Assembly (NCBI GenBank): GCA_029239415.1
Contig: JAQZAY010000230.1
Span: 1-6,262, forward strand
Reading direction: 5' to 3'
Source of the DNA: Pseudomonas sp.
GTDB taxonomy: Bacteria; Pseudomonadota; Gammaproteobacteria; Pseudomonadales; Pseudomonadaceae
Length of the DNA: 6,262 bases
Positions 1-5,981 of the stretch are shown one piece after another. The stretch's first letter is position 1. The number at the start of each line of letters is the position of its first letter. The notes below the pieces were generated by a model. It was not told the DNA's origin. It ran no database searches and saw only the letters and a program-made list of their open reading frames with translations. The position numbers and the translations under genes were made by a program.

Positions 1-102
1 ATGTCCTAGAACTCAGATAGAGAGTGGCTAAGAAATTCCAGTAGCCATGAGTCGGCCCGCCGAACCCGCTACGCCAACCTATTTCTGGCGCCGTTTGCCC
101 AC
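1..102. other. 5' flank of rssB, no recognisable gene
   Basis: All three forward frames close within the first 31 bases (stops at 7-9, 18-20 and 29-31), so any upstream gene ends at or before this point; I cannot tell which frame was coding. The frame of rssB is open from base 10 but offers no ATG, GTG or TTG before 103. A short out-of-frame ORF (ATG at 47, TGA at 128-130, 27 codons) overlaps the rssB start, with no convincing ribosome binding site. I see no good sigma-70 promoter and no clear Shine-Dalgarno before rssB. Confidence 0.5.
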
Positions 103-1287
103 ATGCAGAAAACCAGTGCAACGCTGCTGATCATCGATGACGACGACGTGGTCCGGGCAAGTCTCGCCGCGTATCTGGAAGACAGCGGCTTCAGCGTGCT
201 CCAGGCCAGCAACGGCCAGCAGGGCCTCCAGGTCTTCGAAGCACAACAGCCCGATCTCGTGATCTGCGACCTGCGCATGCCCCAGATGGGCGGCCTGGAG
301 CTGATTCGCCAGGTCACCGAGCGCGCCCCGCAGCTACCGGTGATCGTGGTCTCTGGTGCTGGCGTCATGACCGACGCGGTCGAGGCCTTGCGCCTGGGCG
401 CCGCCGACTACCTGATCAAGCCCCTGGAAGACCTCGCGGTACTCGAGCACTCGGTGCGGCGCGCGCTCGACCGTTCGCGCCTGGTGCTGGAAAACCAGCG
501 CTACCGCGAAAAGCTCGAAGCGGCCAACCGCGAGCTCGAGGCCAGCCTGCACCTGCTCCAGGAAGACCAGACCGCCGGCCGCCAGGTGCAGATGAACATG
601 CTGCCCGAAAGCCCATGGCACGCAGGCGGCCTGTCGTTCGAGCACCAGATCATCCCGTCGCTGTACCTGTCGGGCGATTTCACCGATTATTTCCGTGTCG
701 ATGAGCGCCGTATCGCCTTCTACCTGGCGGACGTTTCCGGGCATGGTGCATCGTCGGCATTCGTCACGGTGCTGTTGAAGTTCATGACCACCCGGTTGCT
801 GTTCGAATTCAAGCGCGGCGGCAAGCTTCGCGAGTTCAGGCCTTCGGAGGTGCTCGGCCATATCAACCGCGGTCTGATCAACTGCAGGCTGGGCAAGCAC
901 GTGACCATGGTGGGCGGGGTCATCGACGAAGACACGGGCCTGCTGACCTACAGCGTGGGCGGGCACCTGCCGCTGCCGGTGCTCTACACCCCGGGCCATG
1001 CGCGCTACCTCGAAGGCCGCGGCCTGCCGGTGGGGTTGTTCGAGGAGGCCACCTACCAGGACCAGGTGCTCGAGCTGCCCGCGCAGTTCAGCCTGAGCCT
1101 GATGTCGGATGGCGTGCTGGACCTTTTGCCTGGAGACACACTCAAAGATAAGGAGGCGACCTTGCCGGAGATCGTCAAGGACGCCGGGGGCTGCCTGGAT
1201 GGGCTGCGTCAACGATTCGGATTGGCTACGCTTGGGGAGATGCCGGATGATATCGCCCTATTGGTGTTAAGCAGGAACCTTCAATGA
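103..1287 (+). CDS. rssB: RssB: response regulator with PP2C-type phosphatase output domain
   Basis: 394-residue cytoplasmic regulator. The N-terminal receiver (about 7-122) has the acidic cluster D12-D15, phospho-acceptor D56 in ICDLRMP, S84 and K106. A charged, helical, probably coiled-coil linker (about 113-165) carries the QMNMLP segment typical of regulators with SpoIIE-like phosphatase domains. The output domain (about 176-391) keeps the metal-binding aspartates: D192 in SGDFTDYF, D210 in ADVSGHG, D336 in SDGVLD and D382/D383 in PDDIALL. It should therefore be an active Ser/Thr phosphatase, unlike E. coli RssB, whose PP2C fold is degenerate. Family knowledge: Pseudomonas RssB acts in RpoS control and is paired with the antagonist RssC; RssC as substrate is inferred from the coupled neighbour. 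The start at 103 is the only usual start codon in frame and matches the familiar MQKTSAT N-terminus, but the ribosome binding site is weak. HsbR-like regulators are the closest alternative, but no HsbR-type kinase domain is present. Confidence 0.93.
   Translation: MQKTSATLLIIDDDDVVRASLAAYLEDSGFSVLQASNGQQGLQVFEAQQPDLVICDLRMPQMGGLELIRQVTERAPQLPVIVVSGAGVMTDAVEALRLGAADYLIKPLEDLAVLEHSVRRALDRSRLVLENQRYREKLEAANRELEASLHLLQEDQTAGRQVQMNMLPESPWHAGGLSFEHQIIPSLYLSGDFTDYFRVDERRIAFYLADVSGHGASSAFVTVLLKFMTTRLLFEFKRGGKLREFRPSEVLGHINRGLINCRLGKHVTMVGGVIDEDTGLLTYSVGGHLPLPVLYTPGHARYLEGRGLPVGLFEEATYQDQVLELPAQFSLSLMSDGVLDLLPGDTLKDKEATLPEIVKDAGGCLDGLRQRFGLATLGEMPDDIALLVLSRNLQ
1273..1287 (+). promoter_or_regulatory. 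rssC ribosome binding site and ATGA stop/start overlap
   Basis: AGGAA at 1273-1277 lies 6 bases before the rssC ATG at 1284, inside the last codons of rssB. The rssB TGA (1285-1287) overlaps that ATG in an ATGA. This fixes the rssC start and implies translational coupling, which would keep phosphatase and substrate near a set ratio. Confidence 0.85.
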
Positions 1288-1766
1288 GTACCGGTAGAAT
1301 CCAGTTCGCCGAGCAGAGCGGTACCTTTGTTCTGAAATTCGTGGGTGAAGTGCGCCTGACCCTGTGTTCGGCGCTGGATGCGACCATCGAGAAGATCTTC
1401 ACCGCGCTCAACTTCTCGGCCATCGTCATCGACCTCACCGAAACCGAGAGCATCGACAGCACCACGCTGGGCTTGCTGGCCAAGCTGTCGATCCTGTCGC
1501 GGCAGAAGGTCGGCCTGCTGCCGACGGTGGTGACCACCAATCCCGACATTTCCCGGTTGCTGCAGTCGATGGGCTTCGAACAGGTGTTCAACATCGTCGA
1601 TCGGCCGATCCCTTGCCCCGAGTGCCTGACCGACCTGCCCTCGCAGGACCAGAACGAGGATGTCGTACGCTCCAAGGTGCTCGAGGCCCACAGGATCCTC
1701 ATGGGCCTGAACGACTCCAACCGCGAAGCCTTCCACGACCTGGTGCACGCGCTGGAACGCACCTGA
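1284..1766 (+). CDS. rssC: RssC: STAS-domain anti-sigma factor antagonist
   Basis: 160-residue soluble protein. Residues 1-106 read as a STAS (SpoIIAA-like) domain: an opening strand pair with FVGEVRLTLC, the core strand AIVIDLTE (46-53), then the regulatory loop ESIDSTTLG (55-63). By alignment with SpoIIAA and HsbA, S59 after D58 is the likely phosphorylated serine; S56 and T60 are alternatives. In partner switching, unphosphorylated antagonist binds its partner protein and releases the sigma factor, while phosphorylation inactivates it. RssB, encoded directly upstream with a 4-base overlap, would dephosphorylate it. The C-terminal extension (about 107-160) is longer than a minimal STAS domain and holds a CPEC pair (C111, C114) followed by a predicted helix; its function is unknown to me. 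The identification is firm at family level, and the rssC name rests on pairing with rssB. Confidence 0.88.
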   Translation: MSTGRIQFAEQSGTFVLKFVGEVRLTLCSALDATIEKIFTALNFSAIVIDLTETESIDSTTLGLLAKLSILSRQKVGLLPTVVTTNPDISRLLQSMGFEQVFNIVDRPIPCPECLTDLPSQDQNEDVVRSKVLEAHRILMGLNDSNREAFHDLVHALERT

Positions 1767-1786
1767 CCCGATCCAGCCGATAGACG

Positions 1787-3688
1787 CTACTGCTGCTCGG
1801 TCCGGGGAAACTCGGTGGCGGGCCGGCCATCGGCGTTGTGCTGCAGTACCCGCTCCGGCTGCCCTTGGTCATTGAAGAACACCTGGCCCAGGCCAGCGCT
1901 GTTCCACAGCCGCTCGCCCGCCTGGCTGTCGCTGGGGGTACGCGGCACCACTTCCATGCGACGACGCTTGGTGAACCAGTTCAAGGGCGAGCGCGGTGCG
2001 TACAGCCATCGGTTGAGACGGTCGAAGGTCTCCAGCAGGCGCTTGGGGAACTGGTTCTTGATGCCGCTGCTGGTGATCTGCCAGAGATGCGGGCTGCGCT
2101 GGCGGTGGCGGATACGCACCTCGTAGACGAACGAATAGTGCACGTCGCCCGACAGGATCACGTAATGGCCTGGCGTGCGCGAGTGGCGGAAGATGTTGAG
2201 GATCACCTGCGCCGCGCCACGATGAGCCATCCAGTTCTCGGCATCCACCAGCAGTGGGAAGCCCAGCCAGCTGAACACCTGCTGCACGGTCTCGATCAGC
2301 TTGACGCCGAAGATCGGCGCCGGTGAGACGATGATCGCCGAAGGGTGATCGAGCAAGGCCTGCTGCAACTCGCTCAGGGCCTCCCAGTCGAGCAGGCCGG
2401 AAGGCCGCTTGAGGCTGGTTTCGCTGCGCCAGCGCCGCGTGCGGGTATCGAGCACCAGCAGCGGCGGGTCGCTCGCCAGCGCGAACTGCCAGCCCTGGAA
2501 CTGCAGCAGTTCACCGATCAGCGCATCCTGGGCCGGGCTGTCCATTCCCTGGTTCCCTGCCTGCCCGCCCAGCTGCCGGCACTGCTCGACCAGCCCGTTG
2601 CAGCGGTCCGGGTCATTGCCCCAGCCCTGGCACAGCAGGTACCCCAGCAGGGCATTGCCGATGATCCGCCGCGAGAAGGGATGGCCGTAGGCGGTCTCTT
2701 CCCATTGCGCCGAGAGGTTCCAGTCGTCGGTGATGTCATGGTCGTCGAAGATCATCAGGCTGGGCAGGTGCGCCATTACCCGTGCGACCGGGGCGAGCCC
2801 CTCGACGAAGGCCTCGACCAGCGGCTGCTCCTGGCGGTAGCGTGCCTGGCGCTTGGCAGTCAGGCCCGCGGGCATGCTTGGCTGCACCAGGGTCCACGGC
2901 ACCGGCGACCAGACCAGCAGGTACATGGCCATGACCTCGGCAAAGGTCACCAGGTGGTTGTCGGCGTTGCTGCTGGTGAAGATCGGCTTGCGCGTGCCGC
3001 CAAAGAAGCGCTCGCGCAGGCTTTCGTTGCTTTCCAGTGCCGGCAGCAGGTCGGCGCGGTGGTAATAGCACGCCGGATGCCGGTACAGCTCGTCACTGTT
3101 GGCGACCAGCGCACCGTCCAGGCGCTCGCCGAACAGCCCCAGCCGCTCGACCAGCCCATGGATCGCGCGCAGCATGGGTCCTGCGACGTCGTCGGCGTAG
3201 ACCTGGTCGCCGGTCATCAGCAACACGGCGGGGCGTTCCTCGGGACGCTGGCAGTCTTGCAGCAGGCGATCGGCGCACAGCAAGCCGTCGGCGGCCGGAT
3301 GATGCGGCTTGCGGCAGGAGCCGTGCAGCAGCTGCTCGAGCCGCCCTCGCAGCACGAAGCTCGGGCGCTGGCGGCCTGGATAGAGCAGGTGGGGCGCCCA
3401 CTGGGCGATGCCTTGGCGACCGCTCGCCGTGGGCAGCAGCAGGTCGTATTCGAGCTGCGTGTCCACCGGCAGCGGTTGTGCGAAGCGGATATCGAGCAGG
3501 TGGACGAACGCGTGCTTGCCTACCGGGATCACCTGGCAGTCGACAGCGGCCTCGACACCCGCATGGTCCAGGATGAATTCGGCCTGCAGCGGTTGCGAGC
3601 CCACCAGCCAGATGGCCAGGCGCGTAGGTTCCAGGCGGCGCAGCACGGGGCCGGCCAGGACCTGGGGAAGTAGGGTGGTATCCGACAT
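1787..3688 (-). CDS. PhoD-like metallophosphatase family protein, cytoplasmic
   Basis: 633 residues from the ATG at 3688. It carries the PhoD-type metallophosphatase signatures in order: HGSCRKPH (122-129), TGDQVYADD (159-167, metal ligands), FDDHDITDDWN (314-324, the PhoD hallmark) and LSGDVHYSF (512-520, the C-terminal GD-H metal motif). Residues 1-110 look like the beta-rich N-terminal domain of the family; 170-300 is a large, mostly helical insertion. I see no signal peptide, Tat motif or lipobox, so unlike secreted alkaline phosphatase D this copy probably works in the cytoplasm; its substrate is unknown. Homologues are usually annotated as alkaline phosphatase family protein. The frame is open up to a TTG at 3715, but that codon sits in the terminator stem; the ATG is preferred despite a weak ribosome binding site. 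It converges on rssC with a 20-bp gap and lies 129 bp downstream of tal. Confidence 0.87.
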   Translation of the reverse strand: MSDTTLLPQVLAGPVLRRLEPTRLAIWLVGSQPLQAEFILDHAGVEAAVDCQVIPVGKHAFVHLLDIRFAQPLPVDTQLEYDLLLPTASGRQGIAQWAPHLLYPGRQRPSFVLRGRLEQLLHGSCRKPHHPAADGLLCADRLLQDCQRPEERPAVLLMTGDQVYADDVAGPMLRAIHGLVERLGLFGERLDGALVANSDELYRHPACYYHRADLLPALESNESLRERFFGGTRKPIFTSSNADNHLVTFAEVMAMYLLVWSPVPWTLVQPSMPAGLTAKRQARYRQEQPLVEAFVEGLAPVARVMAHLPSLMIFDDHDITDDWNLSAQWEETAYGHPFSRRIIGNALLGYLLCQGWGNDPDRCNGLVEQCRQLGGQAGNQGMDSPAQDALIGELLQFQGWQFALASDPPLLVLDTRTRRWRSETSLKRPSGLLDWEALSELQQALLDHPSAIIVSPAPIFGVKLIETVQQVFSWLGFPLLVDAENWMAHRGAAQVILNIFRHSRTPGHYVILSGDVHYSFVYEVRIRHRQRSPHLWQITSSGIKNQFPKRLLETFDRLNRWLYAPRSPLNWFTKRRRMEVVPRTPSDSQAGERLWNSAGLGQVFFNDQGQPERVLQHNADGRPATEFPRTEQQ

Positions 3689-3714
3689 CGATAACTCAGG
3701 TGAGGATAAATGCA

Positions 3715-3751
3715 ATCGCGGGGCACGTCGGCTGGCGACGTGCCCCGCGAT
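3715..3751 (-). terminator. Strong stem-loop after tal, probable intrinsic terminator
   Basis: A perfect 16-bp inverted repeat: ATCGCGGGGCACGTCG at 3715-3730, a 5-base loop at 3731-3735, and the exact reverse complement at 3736-3751. Read on the minus strand it begins 66 bases after the tal stop and is followed by the moderately T-rich TGCATTTAT, which suits a terminator for tal. The plus-strand side has no T-tract and no gene to terminate. It ends only 26 bases before the start of the PhoD-like gene, so it could also lie in that gene's 5' leader. Confidence 0.75.
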
Positions 3752-3776
3752 GTCTTGCTGGGCATGGCGGGTGAAA

Positions 3777-3805
3777 ATCCTGGGGATTCAGCCCGCTGCT
3801 GGCAA
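3777..3805 (-). promoter_or_regulatory. Weak candidate promoter for the PhoD-like gene
   Basis: On the minus strand TTGCCA (3800-3805, 5 of 6 matches to the -35 consensus) is followed after 17 bases by CAGGAT (3777-3782, only 3 of 6 matches to the -10). It lies upstream of the stem at 3715-3751. I found no better sigma-70 candidate between tal and the phosphatase gene. Confidence 0.25.
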
Positions 3806-3817
3806 ACCTAATATGTA

Positions 3818-4744
3818 TCAGGCTTTTTCAGCCATCACTTTTTCCAGTTTTTCCTGGTCCCGGGCGAACTGGCGGATGCCTTCGGCAAGCTTGTCGGTGG
3901 CCATGGCGTCTTCGTTCATTGCCCAGCGGAACTGGCTTTCGTTCAGTTGCTGGCGCGGCTCGCCTGCATTGCCGGGCTTGAGGATGCGCGGCAGCTCGCC
4001 CTGGTCTTCGCTGAGCTGCTGCAGCAGTTCGGGGCTGATGGTCAGGCGGTCGCAGCCCGCCAGGTGCTCGATCTGGCCCAGGTTGCGGAAGCTGGCGCCC
4101 ATCACCACGGTGTCGTAGCCATTGGCCTTGTAGTAGTCGTAGATGCGCGTGACCGACTGCACGCCCGGGTCCTCGGCGCCGACGTATTCCTGGCCGGTGC
4201 TCTTCTTGTACCAGTCGTAGATACGGCCCACGAACGGCGAGATCAGGAACACCCCGGCATCGGCGCAGGCCTGGGCCTGGGCGAAGGAGAACAGCAGGGT
4301 CAGGTTGGTCTGGATGCCTTCGCGCTCGAGCTTCTCGGCGGCGCGGATGCCTTCCCAGGTCGAGGCCAGCTTGATCAGCACGCGGTCGCGACCGACACCC
4401 GCGGCATCGTACAGCTCGATCAACTGGCGCGCCTTGGCCAGCAGCGCCGGCTCGTCGAACGACAGGCGCGCATCCACCTCGGTGGAGATCCGCCCCGGGA
4501 TGACCTTGAGAATCCCCGACCCCACGGCCACCGCGAACTTGTCGCAGGCCAGGTCCACGTTGCCCTTGGCATCGGCCTTCACCTGCGTGAGCAGGTCGGT
4601 GTAGCCGTTGATGGCAGCGGCCTTGAGCAGCAGCGACGGGTTGGTGGTGGCATCCACCGGCTTGAGACGGGTGATCGCATCCAGGTCGCCGGTGTCGGCA
4701 ACCACGGTGGTGAACTGCTTGAGTTGTTCCAGCTTGGAGGTCAT
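3818..4744 (-). CDS. tal: Transaldolase (TalB type)
   Basis: 308-residue transaldolase of the non-oxidative pentose phosphate pathway. It transfers a dihydroxyacetone unit from sedoheptulose 7-phosphate to glyceraldehyde 3-phosphate, giving erythrose 4-phosphate and fructose 6-phosphate, in the cytoplasm. Class I signatures are all visible: D17 in [19 protein letters not shown] (31-42), [15 protein letters not shown] (83-97) containing E89, and the Schiff-base lysine K125 in [12 protein letters not shown] (E. coli TalB K132). Later come the phosphate-site region [10 protein letters not shown] and a C-terminal helix ending in AEKA. The length is slightly below E. coli TalB (about 317). The ATG at 4744 gives the canonical [20 protein letters not shown] start; the longer frame, back to a GTG at 4798, adds unrelated residues. 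The ribosome binding site is modest (AGGA about 12 bases upstream). It lies 124 bp downstream of dusA with its own candidate promoter, and a stem-loop follows. Confidence 0.97.
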   Translation of the reverse strand: MTSKLEQLKQFTTVVADTGDLDAITRLKPVDATTNPSLLLKAAAINGYTDLLTQVKADAKGNVDLACDKFAVAVGSGILKVIPGRISTEVDARLSFDEPALLAKARQLIELYDAAGVGRDRVLIKLASTWEGIRAAEKLEREGIQTNLTLLFSFAQAQACADAGVFLISPFVGRIYDWYKKSTGQEYVGAEDPGVQSVTRIYDYYKANGYDTVVMGASFRNLGQIEHLAGCDRLTISPELLQQLSEDQGELPRILKPGNAGEPRQQLNESQFRWAMNEDAMATDKLAEGIRQFARDQEKLEKVMAEKA

Positions 4745-4834
4745 GGGCGTGCTCTGTCCTGTGCAATGACTCGACATTACCCCAGCCCCATCGGCCACTC
4801 AAGGGCTGACGAGGCAGGTAAGGGGGGAAGGATC

Positions 4835-4840
4835 AGTATA
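4835..4840 (-). promoter_or_regulatory. Candidate -10 element of a tal promoter
   Basis: TATACT on the minus strand (4835-4840) is a 5 of 6 match to the -10 consensus in otherwise GC-rich DNA between dusA and tal. A start point near 4828 would give a leader of about 84 bases. No clear -35 lies 16-18 bases upstream (the region reads ACCCGA). A good -10 without a -35 is compatible with sigma-S recognition but does not prove it. Confidence 0.35.
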
Positions 4841-4868
4841 CGAGTGGAAAGCGCGCCTCGGGTTCCCC

Positions 4869-5879
4869 TTAACGACCTTGCAGCAACTCAGCGGCCTGGT
4901 CGAGCAGCCCGAGCGGGTCGTCGGTCTTGTGGATGTCCGCCGACAGCATCTGGCGGAAGCGCCGCGCGCCGGGGAAGCCCTGGCCCAGGCCGAGGATGTG
5001 CCGGGTGATGTGGTGCATCGCACCGCCACCTTGCAGGTGCGCCACGATATACGGACGCAGCCTGGCCAGCGCCTCGCTGCGGCTGATCACCGGCGCAGCG
5101 CTGCCGAACAGGCGTTGGTCGACCTCGGCCAGCACATAGGGATTGTGATACGCCTCGCGGCCCAGCATCACGCCGTCGAAGGTCTGCAGGTGCGCCTCGC
5201 ACTCGTCCAGCGTCTTGATGCCGCCGTTGAGCACGAACTCCAGGTCCGGGAAATCCGCCTTCAGCTGCGCGGCAACGTCATAGCGAAGCGGCGGGATCTC
5301 GCGGTTTTCCTTCGGCGACAGGCCTTCCAGGATCGCGATGCGCGCATGCACCGTGAAGCTGCGACAGCCCGCGTCGCGCACCTGGCCGACGAAATCGCAC
5401 AGCTCGTCGTAGCTGTCGCGGCCATTGATACCGATGCGGTGCTTGACCGTCACCGGGATCTCGACCGCATCGAGCATCGCCTTCACGCAGTCGGCGACCA
5501 GGGCAGGATGGCCCATCAGGCAGGCGCCGATCATGTTGTTCTGCACCCGGTCGCTGGGGCAACCGACGTTGAGATTGACCTCGTCGTAGCCCGCCGCTTG
5601 CGCCAGGCGCGCGCAGGCGGCCAGGTCGGCCGGGACACTGCCGCCCAGTTGCAGGGCCAGCGGGTACTCGGCGGCGTCGTGTTGCAGGAAGCGGGCAGCG
5701 TCGCCGTTGAGCAGGGCGCCGGTGGTGACCATCTCGGTGTAGAGCAGGGTGTGGCGGGAGAGCAGGCGCAGGAAGAAGCGGCAGTGGCGGTCGGTCCAGT
5801 CCATCATCGGGGCGACAGAAAACCTCCTAACGACCGGGTTGCTTAGGATTGCTGGGCTTTCTGCTTGAATCGTCGACAT
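4869..5879 (-). CDS. dusA: tRNA-dihydrouridine(20/20a) synthase DusA
   Basis: 336-residue flavoenzyme that reduces uridines 20 and 20a in the tRNA D-loop to dihydrouridine with FMN and NADPH. The TIM-barrel signatures are intact: FSVAPMMDWTDRHCR (20-34, FMN binding), the Q77 region, NLNVGCPSDRVQ (102-113) with proton-donor C107, K146 in VKHRIG, H178 in TVHAR, GLSPKENREIPPL (186-198; this motif separates DusA from DusB and DusC), NGGI (217-220) and GREAY (239-243). A helical C-terminal tRNA-binding domain follows. The ATG at 5879 has GAGAG 7 bases upstream; an in-frame GTG at 5903 lacks this. Residue 181 is Ile where E. coli DusA has Lys (ARKAWL). The 5' end of dusA is a known integration target, and an integrase-like remnant lies upstream on the other strand; the gene itself shows no disruption. 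Confidence 0.96.
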   Translation of the reverse strand: MSTIQAESPAILSNPVVRRFSVAPMMDWTDRHCRFFLRLLSRHTLLYTEMVTTGALLNGDAARFLQHDAAEYPLALQLGGSVPADLAACARLAQAAGYDEVNLNVGCPSDRVQNNMIGACLMGHPALVADCVKAMLDAVEIPVTVKHRIGINGRDSYDELCDFVGQVRDAGCRSFTVHARIAILEGLSPKENREIPPLRYDVAAQLKADFPDLEFVLNGGIKTLDECEAHLQTFDGVMLGREAYHNPYVLAEVDQRLFGSAAPVISRSEALARLRPYIVAHLQGGGAMHHITRHILGLGQGFPGARRFRQMLSADIHKTDDPLGLLDQAAELLQGR

Positions 5880-5886
5880 TTCGGTT

Positions 5887-5891
5887 CTCTC
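5887..5891 (-). promoter_or_regulatory. dusA ribosome binding site
   Basis: GAGAG on the minus strand, 7 bases before the ATG at 5879. It decides between this ATG and the in-frame GTG at 5903, for which no comparable site is present. Confidence 0.6.
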
Positions 5892-5905
5892 GTTTACTAC
5901 CACTG

Positions 5906-5981
5906 CCTACGGATTTTGCTTACTCGCCGCACTTCGTTGCTACATTTCAGCAACACGGCCATCGTGTAGCAAAATCCTAGG
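5906..5981. repeat. 76-bp imperfect inverted repeat in the dusA upstream region
   Basis: Outer arms: CCTA (5906-5909), GGATTTTGCT (5911-5920) and AC (5922-5923) pair with GT (5966-5967), AGCAAAATCC (5968-5977) and TAGG (5978-5981). That is 16 bp, interrupted only by unpaired C5910 and T5921. Inside are two nested stems: GCCG (5926-5929) with CGGC (5956-5959), and GTTGCT (5936-5941) with AGCAAC (5949-5954) around a 7-base loop. In total about 26 bp can pair. No T-tract follows on either strand, so it is not an ordinary terminator. It begins 26 bases upstream of the dusA ATG, in its probable leader or promoter. It could be an RNA structure, an operator, or an end or arm-site region of a lost integrative element; the sequence alone does not decide. 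Confidence 0.8.
5944..5972 (-). promoter_or_regulatory. Weak candidate dusA promoter inside the inverted repeat
   Basis: On the minus strand TTGCTA (5967-5972, 4 of 6 to the -35) and TGAAAT (5944-5949, 4 of 6 to the -10) are separated by 17 bases. A start near 5937 would give a leader of about 58 bases. If real, the promoter is embedded in the inverted repeat, which would then be partly an operator. The matches are modest. Confidence 0.25.

Noticed and set aside
334..1212. 292-codon minus-strand ORF inside rssB
   Set aside because: It is an antisense shadow of the receiver and PP2C coding sequence, with no domain pattern.
1767..1786. Bidirectional terminator between the convergent rssC and PhoD-like genes
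   Set aside because: The 20-bp gap and its flanks give only a 4-bp possible stem with a long loop and no T-tract.
2345..3673. 442-codon plus-strand ORF opposite the PhoD-like gene
   Set aside because: Its translation is a Q/A/R/H/G-rich, domain-free composition typical of antisense shadows in GC-rich DNA, and the minus-strand frame carries all the metallophosphatase motifs.
3689..3715. Longer PhoD-like start at TTG 3715
   Set aside because: The TTG lies in the terminator stem and adds nine unrelated residues; the ATG at 3688 is a better start.
3715..3751. The tal-downstream stem as a Pseudomonas REP element
   Set aside because: It is a perfect 16-bp palindrome that does not resemble the P. 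putida REP consensus as I recall it, is present once, and has a T-rich 3' flank on the tal-sense side.
4745..4798. Longer tal start at GTG 4798
   Set aside because: The added 18 residues are not transaldolase-like, while [11 protein letters not shown] at 4744 is the canonical N-terminus.
3947..5846. Long plus-strand ORFs (3947-5008 and 4878-5846) opposite tal and dusA
   Set aside because: They are low-complexity shadows antiparallel to two unmistakable conserved enzymes, with no recognisable domains.
5880..5903. Longer dusA start at GTG 5903
   Set aside because: The GAGAG ribosome binding site lies between this GTG and the ATG at 5879, which it fits.
5906..5981. The 76-nt structured element as a tRNA gene or tRNA fragment
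   Set aside because: The size is suggestive, but there is no T-arm GTTCRA motif, no D-arm or anticodon arm geometry and no CCA end; it folds as one long hairpin.
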